This document shows positions 37,568 through 44,655 of a DNA stretch of 47,155 bases, piece by piece (within the stretch, counting starts at the first letter, position 1; each line of letters starts with the position of its first letter). Below the pieces are notes generated by a model. The model saw only the letters and a program-made list of their open reading frames with translations, was not told the origin of the DNA and did no database searches. This DNA comes from Maritimibacter sp. (GTDB lineage Bacteria; Pseudomonadota; Alphaproteobacteria; Rhodobacterales; Rhodobacteraceae): the NCBI GenBank assembly GCA_011389895.1, contig JAABTN010000022.1:1-47155 (forward strand), read 5' to 3'. The translations under genes were made by a program, and so were the position numbers.

Positions 37568-37587
37568 ATCGTTGCAGATGCAACGAT
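37568..37587. promoter_or_regulatory. Perfect inverted repeat operator upstream of hmgA
   Basis: ATCGTTGCA-GA-TGCAACGAT has perfect 9-base arms. TTGCAG within it (37572-37577), followed after 16 bases by GTTAAA (37594-37599), would form a promoter, so the palindrome covers the -35 and suits a repressor. It lies 47 bases before the hmgA ATG. The pattern resembles operators of MarR-type regulators of homogentisate genes; no such regulator gene is in the window. Confidence 0.65.
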
Positions 37588-37633
37588 CAATCTGTTAAAG
37601 ACGGGGCGCGACAGGGAATCAGGAGGAGAGACG

Positions 37634-38986
37634 ATGACATCGCACGACCTTCCCAAAGGCATGGTGCGGGCGACCGCGACCACCGGCACCCATGAGGGCT
37701 ATATGCCCGGCTTCGGCAATGATTTCGAAACCGAGGCGCTGCCTGACGCGCTTCCGCAGGGGATGAATTCGCCTCAGAAATGCAACTACGGCCTTTACGG
37801 CGAGCAGCTTTCTGGCACCGCCTTTACCGCGCATCCGCCCGAGCGGACCTGGACCTATCGTATCCGGCCCTCGGTGAAACACTCCACGCGCTACACGAAG
37901 ATCGACCTGCCGTATTGGAAAAGCGCGCCCAACGTCGATCCCGACGTGATCAGCCTTGGCCAGTATCGCTGGAATCCGGTCGAGGCCGAGGGTGAGCACA
38001 CGTGGCTCACCGGCATGCGCACCATGACCACGGCGGGGGATGTCAACACGCAGGTCGGCATGGCCGCCCATGTCTATCTCGTCACCACCTCCATGGTGGA
38101 TGCCTATTTCTACTCCGCCGACAGCGAATTGCTGGTCGTCCCGCAGGAGGGCAAGCTGCGCTTTGCCACCGAGCTGGGCGTGATCGACGTCGCCCCGCAG
38201 GAGATCGCGATCATCCCGCGTGGTCTTGTCTACCGTGTCGAGGTGCTCGAGGGGCCGTGCCGGGGCTTTGTCTGCGAAAACTACGGCCAGAAATTCGAGC
38301 TTCCGGCGCGCGGCCCCATCGGGGCCAATGCGCTGGCCAACCCGCGTGACTTCAAGGCGCCCGTGGCGGCGTTTGAGGACCGCGAGGTGCCTTCGACGCT
38401 CACGATCAAATGGTGTGGGCAGTTCCACGAGACCAGGATCGACCAAAGTCCGCTCGACGTGGTGGCCTGGCATGGCAACTACGCGCCCTACAAGTATGAT
38501 TTGACGACATATTGTCCGGTCGGCGCGATCCTGTTCGACCACCCGGACCCGTCGATTTTCACCGTGTTGACCGCGCCCTCCGGCGTGCCGGGCACAGCAA
38601 ATATCGACTTCGTGCTGTTTCGCGACCGCTGGATGGTGGCCGAGAACACCTTCCGCCCGCCGTGGTATCACAAGAACATAATGTCCGAGCTGATGGGCAA
38701 CATTCACGGGCAATATGACGCCAAACCGCAGGGCTTCGTCCCCGGCGGCATGAGCCTTCACAACATGATGCTACCCCATGGGCCGGACAAGACCGCTTTT
38801 GAGGGCGCGTCGAATTCGAACCTTGGGCCTGACAAGCTTGAGAACACCATGTCCTTCATGTTCGAGACCCGGTTTCCCCAGCACCTGACCGAATTCGCCG
38901 GCAAGGAGGCGCCGCTTCAGGACGACTACATCGACTGTTGGGACGATCTGGAAAAGAAGTTCGACGGCACACCGGGGCTGAAGTAG
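37634..38986 (+). CDS. hmgA: Homogentisate 1,2-dioxygenase
   Basis: HmgA opens the homogentisate ring to maleylacetoacetate, the central step of tyrosine and phenylalanine breakdown. The 450-residue protein carries the Fe(II) ligands His346 and Glu352 in [11 protein letters not shown] and His376 in [15 protein letters not shown], equivalent to human His335, Glu341 and His371. AGGAGGAG lies five bases before ATG 37634. It is first in a plus-strand run with fahA and an MBL-fold gene. The inverted repeat at 37568-37587 probably controls it. Confidence 0.98.
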   Translation: MTSHDLPKGMVRATATTGTHEGYMPGFGNDFETEALPDALPQGMNSPQKCNYGLYGEQLSGTAFTAHPPERTWTYRIRPSVKHSTRYTKIDLPYWKSAPNVDPDVISLGQYRWNPVEAEGEHTWLTGMRTMTTAGDVNTQVGMAAHVYLVTTSMVDAYFYSADSELLVVPQEGKLRFATELGVIDVAPQEIAIIPRGLVYRVEVLEGPCRGFVCENYGQKFELPARGPIGANALANPRDFKAPVAAFEDREVPSTLTIKWCGQFHETRIDQSPLDVVAWHGNYAPYKYDLTTYCPVGAILFDHPDPSIFTVLTAPSGVPGTANIDFVLFRDRWMVAENTFRPPWYHKNIMSELMGNIHGQYDAKPQGFVPGGMSLHNMMLPHGPDKTAFEGASNSNLGPDKLENTMSFMFETRFPQHLTEFAGKEAPLQDDYIDCWDDLEKKFDGTPGLK

Positions 38987-39072
38987 GGTTTCAGACGGGC
39001 CCGAGCCTGCCGGGGTTCCCCCCCTCTATCGCTCCCTTCGAGACGAATTTTGCAAGATGAAAAGGAGGCCGC

Positions 39073-40335
39073 ATGGCCCTCATGAAAAGTTGGGTGGAGA
39101 GCGCGAACTCTCCCGAGACCGATTTCCCGCTAAATAACCTGCCCTACGGGGTCTATGACCTTGGCGACGAGCGGCTGTTTTGCGGCGCGGCGATCGGCGA
39201 TTACATCGTCAACCTGACGCGTCTGGAAGAAGAGCAGATCCTTGACCTTGGTGGTCCGCAGCTTTTCGGCTGGGGCACTTTCAGCCCGGTGATCGAGGCG
39301 GGCGATGTCGCTTGGGACCGGTTGCGGCTCTGGTTGCAGAAAACGTTGGCCCAAGGAAGCCCGGTCGAAGAGACCGTGAAACGCTATCTCGATCCACGGG
39401 CCGAGGCGCGGATGCACATGCCCTTCGACGTGGCCGAATACACCGATTTCTACGCGGGCAAACACCACGCGACCAATGTCGGCACGATGTTTCGCGGGGC
39501 GGAAAACGCGCTGCCGCCCAATTGGCTATCGATCCCCATCGGCTACAACGGGCGCGCTTCCAGCGTGGTGGTCTCGGGCACCGACGTGGTGCGCCCGAAC
39601 GGCCAGTTGAAAGGCCCGGATGACGCGCTGCCCCACTTCGGGCCCTGTGCGCGCTGGGACATCGAGCTCGAGATGGGCGCGATCGTCGGCAAGCCGTCGG
39701 ACAGCATGGTCTCGGTCGCCGAGGCTGACGAGATGATCTTTGGCTACGTGCTTTTGAACGATTGGTCGGCGCGCGATATCCAGGCTTGGGAATATCAGCC
39801 GCTTGGTCCGTTTCAGGCCAAGGCAACCGCCACCAGCATCAGCCCCTGGATCGTGACCCGCGCCGCGCTGGAGCCGTTCCGCACATCGACGCCGGAGCGT
39901 GAACGCCCGCTCTTGCCCTATTTGAAAGAGCCGGGGCCGATGCATTATGACATCGCGCTGGAGGTCGCGCTGGCCCCCGAGGGCAAGCCCGAGACGGTGA
40001 TCACGCGCACGAACTACAAGGAATTGTATTATTCCGCCGCCCAACAGCTTGCCCATCACACGACGAGCGGCTGCCCGATGACGGTCGGGGACCTGCTCGG
40101 GTCCGGCACGATTTCGGGCGAAGCCAAGGACAGCCGGGGATCGCTTCTTGAACTCAGCTGGGGCGGCAAGGAGCCGCTGACGCTCGACAGTGGCGAGACG
40201 CGTAGCTTTCTCGAAGACGGCGACACGGTCACCCTGCGTGGGGCGGCCATTGGAGACGGATATAAAATCGGGTTCGGCGACTGCGTGGGCAAGGTGTTGC
40301 CCGCGCAGCCGATCCCCGACTGGGCAAAGGAGTAG
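39073..40335 (+). CDS. fahA: Fumarylacetoacetase
   Basis: FahA splits fumarylacetoacetate to fumarate and acetoacetate, the last step of the homogentisate pathway. The 420-residue protein has the metal and catalytic segment DFYAGKHHATNVGTMFRG (125-142), the ligands Glu198 and Glu200 in WDIELEMG and Asp230 in LLNDWSARDIQAWEY, matching the mammalian enzyme. AAGGAGG precedes ATG 39073. The 86-base gap after hmgA holds no obvious terminator. The next gene starts five bases after its stop. Confidence 0.97.
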   Translation: MALMKSWVESANSPETDFPLNNLPYGVYDLGDERLFCGAAIGDYIVNLTRLEEEQILDLGGPQLFGWGTFSPVIEAGDVAWDRLRLWLQKTLAQGSPVEETVKRYLDPRAEARMHMPFDVAEYTDFYAGKHHATNVGTMFRGAENALPPNWLSIPIGYNGRASSVVVSGTDVVRPNGQLKGPDDALPHFGPCARWDIELEMGAIVGKPSDSMVSVAEADEMIFGYVLLNDWSARDIQAWEYQPLGPFQAKATATSISPWIVTRAALEPFRTSTPERERPLLPYLKEPGPMHYDIALEVALAPEGKPETVITRTNYKELYYSAAQQLAHHTTSGCPMTVGDLLGSGTISGEAKDSRGSLLELSWGGKEPLTLDSGETRSFLEDGDTVTLRGAAIGDGYKIGFGDCVGKVLPAQPIPDWAKE

Positions 40336-40340
40336 ACCAG

Positions 40341-41291
40341 ATGGCAAAAGAATTCGCGTCGCAAGGCGACATGGAAGACAAGACAATCAGCTTCACCGAA
40401 GTGGGCGAAGGGCTTTATGCCTTCACCGCTGAAGGAGACCCCAACACCGGGGTGATCATCGGCGACGAGAGCGTCATGATCGTCGAGGCGCAGGCCACCC
40501 CGCGCTTGGCGCGCAAGGTGATCGATTGCGTGCGCTCGGTCACCGACAAACCGATCAGCCACCTGGTGATGACGCATTACCACGCCGTGCGCGTGCTCGG
40601 GGCCTCGGCTTACAACGCGCGCGAGGTCATCATGTCCGACGTCGCCGCCGCCATGGTGGAAGAACGCGGGCAAGAGGATTGGGACAGCGAATTCGGCCGT
40701 TTCCCGCGCCTGTTCCAAGGACACGAGGAAATCCCCGGCCTGACCCGCCCGACCACCACCTTCAGCGACAAGATGACCGTCTACCTTGGCAAGCGCCGGG
40801 TCGAGATCATGAAGCTCGGGCGCGCACACACCGCCGGTGACGCGGTGATCTGGGTGCCAGACCAAGAGGTGATGTTCACCGGTGACATCGTCGAATACCA
40901 TTCGGCTTGCTACTGCGGTGACGGGCATTTCGCGGATTGGGGCAAGACGCTCGATGCCATCGCGGCTTACGCGCCGAAATCCATCGCGCCGGGGCGCGGG
41001 GACGCGCTGGTGGGCGAAGAGATGGTGGGCAAGGCGCTGCATGCGACCCGCGATTTCGTCGCCTCGACCTATGCCCCCGTGGCCCGGATCGTGGCGCGCG
41101 GCGGGACTCTGAAGGAAGCCTGGGACGCGGTGCGTGCCGAGTGCGACCCCAAGTTCGCCGATTACGCGATCTACGAGCACTGCCTGCCGTTTAATGTCGC
41201 GCGCGCCTTTGACGAAGCACGCGGCATCGACACGCCTAGGGTCTGGACCGCCGAGCGCGATCAGGCGATGTGGGAAGACCTGCAGGGGTAA
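40341..41291 (+). CDS. MBL-fold hydrolase-like protein in the homogentisate operon
   Basis: This 316-residue metallo-beta-lactamase fold protein is tightly linked to fahA. The first metal motif reads THYHAVRVLGA (78-88): His79 and His81 are present, but the Asp and His of HxHxDH are Val83 and Arg84. RAHTAGD (His163) and FTGD (Asp182) are kept. It may therefore bind one metal only or have changed chemistry. I recall similar sequences next to fahA in related genomes, which suggests a role in homogentisate breakdown, but no reaction can be named. It is not a recognisable maleylacetoacetate isomerase, which belongs to the glutathione transferase fold. Confidence 0.85.
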   Translation: MAKEFASQGDMEDKTISFTEVGEGLYAFTAEGDPNTGVIIGDESVMIVEAQATPRLARKVIDCVRSVTDKPISHLVMTHYHAVRVLGASAYNAREVIMSDVAAAMVEERGQEDWDSEFGRFPRLFQGHEEIPGLTRPTTTFSDKMTVYLGKRRVEIMKLGRAHTAGDAVIWVPDQEVMFTGDIVEYHSACYCGDGHFADWGKTLDAIAAYAPKSIAPGRGDALVGEEMVGKALHATRDFVASTYAPVARIVARGGTLKEAWDAVRAECDPKFADYAIYEHCLPFNVARAFDEARGIDTPRVWTAERDQAMWEDLQG

Positions 41292-41351
41292 CACCCCCGG
41301 CAAGACGCCCACGAGGCACGCCGACAGGACGGCGCTTGGCAGGACTCGCGA

Positions 41352-41381
41352 TCAGCGGTCCTTGCCTCAGCGGTCCTTGCC
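41352..41381 (-). repeat. Tandem duplication of the last 15 bases of mrpG
   Basis: TCAGCGGTCCTTGCC occurs twice head to tail (41352-41366 and 41367-41381). On the minus strand the second copy encodes the last codons GKDR and the TGA of mrpG; the first repeats them in frame just past the stop. Losing the first stop would add only GKDR. Confidence 0.85.
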
Positions 41382-41765
41382 AAGGTGCGGCTCTTGCGAC
41401 GTGTCACCGCCGGGCGGATCATCGTAGACCGCCCAGCCATACTCACCTTTGGTCTCGGGCAGGGTGTCCGGCGTGACATGCTTCGCGAGGTAGCTTTTCG
41501 CGATGAAATTCGCCGTGATCGGCGCTGTCAGGAACAAAAACAGCGTGATGAGCAATTCGTGAAAGCTCACGCCGCCGCGCACAAAGGTGAAATAGATCAT
41601 CGAGGCGATGAGCACGCCGCCAACGCCCAGCGTCGTGGCCTTGGTGGGGGCATGGAGGCGCTGCATCGTGCCGCGCAGCTTGATCAGCCCGAACGAGCCG
41701 ACGAGCCCGAAGACACCGCTGATCACCAGAAAGGCCGCGACTAGAATTTCGATCCAGAGGTCCAT
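41367..41765 (-). CDS. mrpG: Mrp Na+/H+ antiporter subunit G
   Basis: This 132-residue small membrane subunit of the Mrp (Pha/Mnh) antiporter has three predicted helices. The family segment GLIKLRGTMQRLHAPTKATT is at about residues 26-45, followed by LGVGGVLIASMIYF. The tail is longer and more polar than in many MrpG proteins. It starts 11 bases after mrpF and is the last gene of the operon. Its last 15 bases are duplicated downstream. Confidence 0.93.
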   Translation of the reverse strand: MDLWIEILVAAFLVISGVFGLVGSFGLIKLRGTMQRLHAPTKATTLGVGGVLIASMIYFTFVRGGVSFHELLITLFLFLTAPITANFIAKSYLAKHVTPDTLPETKGEYGWAVYDDPPGGDTSQEPHLGKDR

Positions 41766-41776
41766 GTTGCGCTCCC

Positions 41777-42049
41777 TTACTCGATGATATCGCCGCGCAG
41801 GATAAAGCGCGAATAGGCGACGGTTGAGACGAAGCCGACCATGGCAACGAGCATCGCGGCCTCGTAATAGATCTGGGTCGAGCGGCTGATGCCGTAGAGC
41901 ACGAGGATGGCGATCAGGTTGATCACCATGGTGTCGAGCGCAAGGATCCGGTCGGCGGTCGTGGGGCCGCGCGCGATGCGCCAGAGATTGAACAGAAGTC
42001 CGAGACAGTAACAGCCAATGGCGAAGGTGAGGGCGTAGGTGATGATCAT
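41777..42049 (-). CDS. mrpF: Mrp Na+/H+ antiporter subunit F
   Basis: This 90-residue protein with three helices is a small hydrophobic subunit of the Mrp antiporter. It has the family motif RIARGPTTADRILALDTMVIN near residues 24-44, including the conserved aspartates. ATG 42049 overlaps the mrpE stop as ATGA, so translation is coupled. The open frame extends upstream inside mrpE, but that is overlap. Confidence 0.93.
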   Translation of the reverse strand: MIITYALTFAIGCYCLGLLFNLWRIARGPTTADRILALDTMVINLIAILVLYGISRSTQIYYEAAMLVAMVGFVSTVAYSRFILRGDIIE

Positions 42050-42537
42050 TGGAAAATCCTCTTCAGACGGCTTTCGTAACGCGACTTGATCGTGTCGCGC
42101 ACGGCGATCTCGTCCTCGGTATGGAAGCAATGCACCAAAAGCGCACTGCCATCGGCGGCGAGCGATGAGCTTACGGTGCCGGGCGTCAGCGTGATGGTCC
42201 CGGCCAGCACAGTGATCGCCTCGGGCGAGGTCAGTTCAAGAGGCACCGTGACCCATTTCGACCGGATCGCATCGTTCGGTTTGAACAGGATGATCAGGGC
42301 GACCTGCACGTTGGCGACGATGATATCCCACAGCACGATCAGCACATATTCGATGATCACCAGCGGTTTGCCCAGCTTGGGCCGGTCGGGCCAGTAGGGC
42401 GCGGTGATCGCCGGGATCACGAGACCGAGGATCCCACCGAGAATGACGTTGCCCAGCGTGATCTTGTTGACCAGCCCGATCCAGACGAGAAGCAGCATGA
42501 GGCTGACCAACGGGTGGGGGATAAGGCGTTTCACCAT
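42046..42537 (-). CDS. mrpE: Mrp Na+/H+ antiporter subunit E
   Basis: This 163-residue subunit has N-terminal membrane helices and a soluble C-terminal domain. The family features LTSPEAITVLAGTITLTPGT and LLVHCFHTED are visible from about residue 102. It starts three bases after the mrpD stop and overlaps mrpF by four bases. Confidence 0.94.
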   Translation of the reverse strand: MVKRLIPHPLVSLMLLLVWIGLVNKITLGNVILGGILGLVIPAITAPYWPDRPKLGKPLVIIEYVLIVLWDIIVANVQVALIILFKPNDAIRSKWVTVPLELTSPEAITVLAGTITLTPGTVSSSLAADGSALLVHCFHTEDEIAVRDTIKSRYESRLKRIFQ

Positions 42538-42540
42538 GGT

Positions 42541-44247
42541 TTACTCCCCTCCCTCGATGGCCGGTTCGCCCGTGTTCTGATCGCCCGTGTCCGGGATAGC
42601 AGTCTCATCGTCCCCCATGGCGTCCCCGTCCGCATCCGCCTCGTCATACCCATTACTCTCACCGGACAGGTCCTTGGTGTTCTCCGGCAGGTTGGCATCG
42701 GAATGCAGGACGGTGTCGACATAGGACGCCCGGTCGAAAAGCTGGGCCGAGGTCTGCGCGACATAACCGGTCACCGGCCCGGCAAAAATCGCCAACAGGG
42801 CCAGCAGCGCGATGGCCCCCATCGCGGGGGCAACCTCGATCACGCGAGGCTGGTCGGGCGGTGTGGGGGCGGCGTCTGCCGCGTCGCGCCCCGCGCCCTC
42901 TTCGGGGCGCGGTTGGGTCACCAGCGCGGTGGATTTCCAAAACAGCGTCGATCCGGCGCGGGCAAAGCCCACGATGGTCACCAGCGACCCTGCGAGGATC
43001 GCGGTCCAGGCCCAGGCCATCTCATCCGGGGCGCGCAACGCATCCAGGACCAGAAGCTTGCCGAGAAAGCCCGACAGCGGCGGCATTCCTACCATGCCGA
43101 TGGCCGCCGCGAAAAACAGCGCCGCGAAGAACCCGTTGCCCGTGATCGGGGGTTGGGCGTTCAGCCGCTCGTTTTCCCGGCGTGACAGTACGAGGTCGGC
43201 GACGAGAAACAGCGCCGCCGCCGCGAAGGTCGAGTGGATCATGTAATACAGCGCAGCAGTGGTCGCCTCGGGCGAAAAGGCCGCGATGGCAAGCATCAGT
43301 GTGCCCATGGAGCCGATCACCGAAAACGAGATCAACGGCAAAAGACGCCGCGCCCCGAGCACGCCCATGGCCCCGACCGCGATGGTCACGATCGCCGCCG
43401 GGAACAACCAATCTTCGGCGATCCCGCCGGTTGCGGGCACATCCGGCCCGAAAATCAGCGTGTGCACCCGCAAAATGGCATAGGCCCCGACCTTGGTCAT
43501 GATCGCAAACAGCGCGGCCACCGGGGCGGGTGCATTCGCATAGGTGGCCGGCAGCCAGAATTGCACCGGGAAAAGCGCCGCCTTCACCGCGAAGACGATC
43601 ATCAAAAGCATCGCGGCGACCCGCACAAGCCCGGCTTCCTCAAGGTCGATGGCCGACACCCGTTCGGCCAGATCGGCCATGTTGAGCGTCCCGGTGGTGG
43701 CATAAAGCGTCCCCAGCGCGAACAGGAACAGCGTCGATCCGGCGAGGTTGATCACCACGTATTGCAGGCCCGCCTGCATCCGTTCGCGCCCGCCGCCATG
43801 GATCATCATGCCGTAGGACGCGATCAGCAGGATCTCGAAGAAGACGAACAGGTTGAAGACGTCACCGGTCAGAAACGCGCCGGTCAGCCCCATGAGCTGG
43901 AACTGGAACAACGCATGGAAATGGCGCCCCCGCGCGTCCCATCCGGTCGCGATGGCGTGGATCAGGACGAAGAACGCCAGCCCAACCGTGAGCAGCACCA
44001 TGAGCGCCGAAAGCCGGTCGAGCACCAGCACGATCCCGAAGGGCGCGGGCCAGTCGCCGAGCCGGTAGACATGCGGATCGGGGCCGCTTGCGGCGAGGAG
44101 TGTCAGCCCGATGGCAATCGCGATCAGCGCAAGCGTGCCCGCAACCGAAGCGGTGCGCGCCAGCCGGATGTCATGGCGCATGACGAACCCGATGACCGGG
44201 GCGAGCAGGGCGGGCAGGATGACCGGGGCGATGATCCAGTGGTTCAT
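42541..44247 (-). CDS. mrpD: Mrp Na+/H+ antiporter subunit D
   Basis: This 568-residue proton-translocating subunit is homologous to NuoM/NuoN and has about fourteen helices. Conserved parts include FFEILLIASYGMMIHGG with the key helix-5 Glu, FAVKAALFPVQFWLPATYA, and the glycine-rich GMVGMPPLSGFLGKL. The last 50 or so residues form a hydrophilic, acidic tail rich in D, E and G (for example YDEADADGDAMGDDE) that most MrpD proteins lack, as far as I recall. It overlaps mrpC by four bases (ATGA). Confidence 0.96.
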   Translation of the reverse strand: MNHWIIAPVILPALLAPVIGFVMRHDIRLARTASVAGTLALIAIAIGLTLLAASGPDPHVYRLGDWPAPFGIVLVLDRLSALMVLLTVGLAFFVLIHAIATGWDARGRHFHALFQFQLMGLTGAFLTGDVFNLFVFFEILLIASYGMMIHGGGRERMQAGLQYVVINLAGSTLFLFALGTLYATTGTLNMADLAERVSAIDLEEAGLVRVAAMLLMIVFAVKAALFPVQFWLPATYANAPAPVAALFAIMTKVGAYAILRVHTLIFGPDVPATGGIAEDWLFPAAIVTIAVGAMGVLGARRLLPLISFSVIGSMGTLMLAIAAFSPEATTAALYYMIHSTFAAAALFLVADLVLSRRENERLNAQPPITGNGFFAALFFAAAIGMVGMPPLSGFLGKLLVLDALRAPDEMAWAWTAILAGSLVTIVGFARAGSTLFWKSTALVTQPRPEEGAGRDAADAAPTPPDQPRVIEVAPAMGAIALLALLAIFAGPVTGYVAQTSAQLFDRASYVDTVLHSDANLPENTKDLSGESNGYDEADADGDAMGDDETAIPDTGDQNTGEPAIEGGE

Positions 44248-44654
44248 ACCGAAGTCTCCCCACCGGCTTTGGACGTGTCGTCGCCCGTGTCGTCACCCGT
44301 GTCTTCCCCGGGCTCTGGATCGTCCTCGCGCGGCAGGTTGATCTCGTCGCTTTCGCGCTCAAGAAACGCCCCGAGCGACACTATCACCAAGACCGCCGTC
44401 ATCCCGAAGGAAATCACGATCGCGGTCAGCACAAGCGCTTGGGGCAGGGGGTCGGTATAGGCCACCTCGGCCCCGCTTTTGTCCAGAATCGGCGGCATGT
44501 TCGAGGTAAGCCGCCCGGAGGCGAACAGGAACACGTTCGCGGCGTAGGACAACAGTGCGAGCCCGAGAATGACCGGAAAGGCCCGCAGGCGCAGCACCAG
44601 ATAAACACCGGCGGCGGTCAGCACGCCGATGGCCGAGGCAACGAGGATTTCCAT
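44244..44654 (-). CDS. mrpC: Mrp Na+/H+ antiporter subunit C
   Basis: This 136-residue NuoK-like subunit has three helices (about residues 3-23, 28-48 and 71-95). ATG 44654 (MEILVASAIGVLTAAG) is one base after the mrpAB stop. The Glu and Asn positions of the family lie in LSYAANVFLFASG and PLPQALVLTAIVIS. The C-terminal 30 residues are acidic and contain a repeated DTGDD unit, similar in character to the MrpD tail. Confidence 0.95.
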   Translation of the reverse strand: MEILVASAIGVLTAAGVYLVLRLRAFPVILGLALLSYAANVFLFASGRLTSNMPPILDKSGAEVAYTDPLPQALVLTAIVISFGMTAVLVIVSLGAFLERESDEINLPREDDPEPGEDTGDDTGDDTSKAGGETSV

Positions 44655-44655
44655 G

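Noticed and set aside
41319..41334. CGCCG...CGGCG hairpin after the MBL gene as terminator
   Set aside because: The stem is only five bases long with no T tract on either side.
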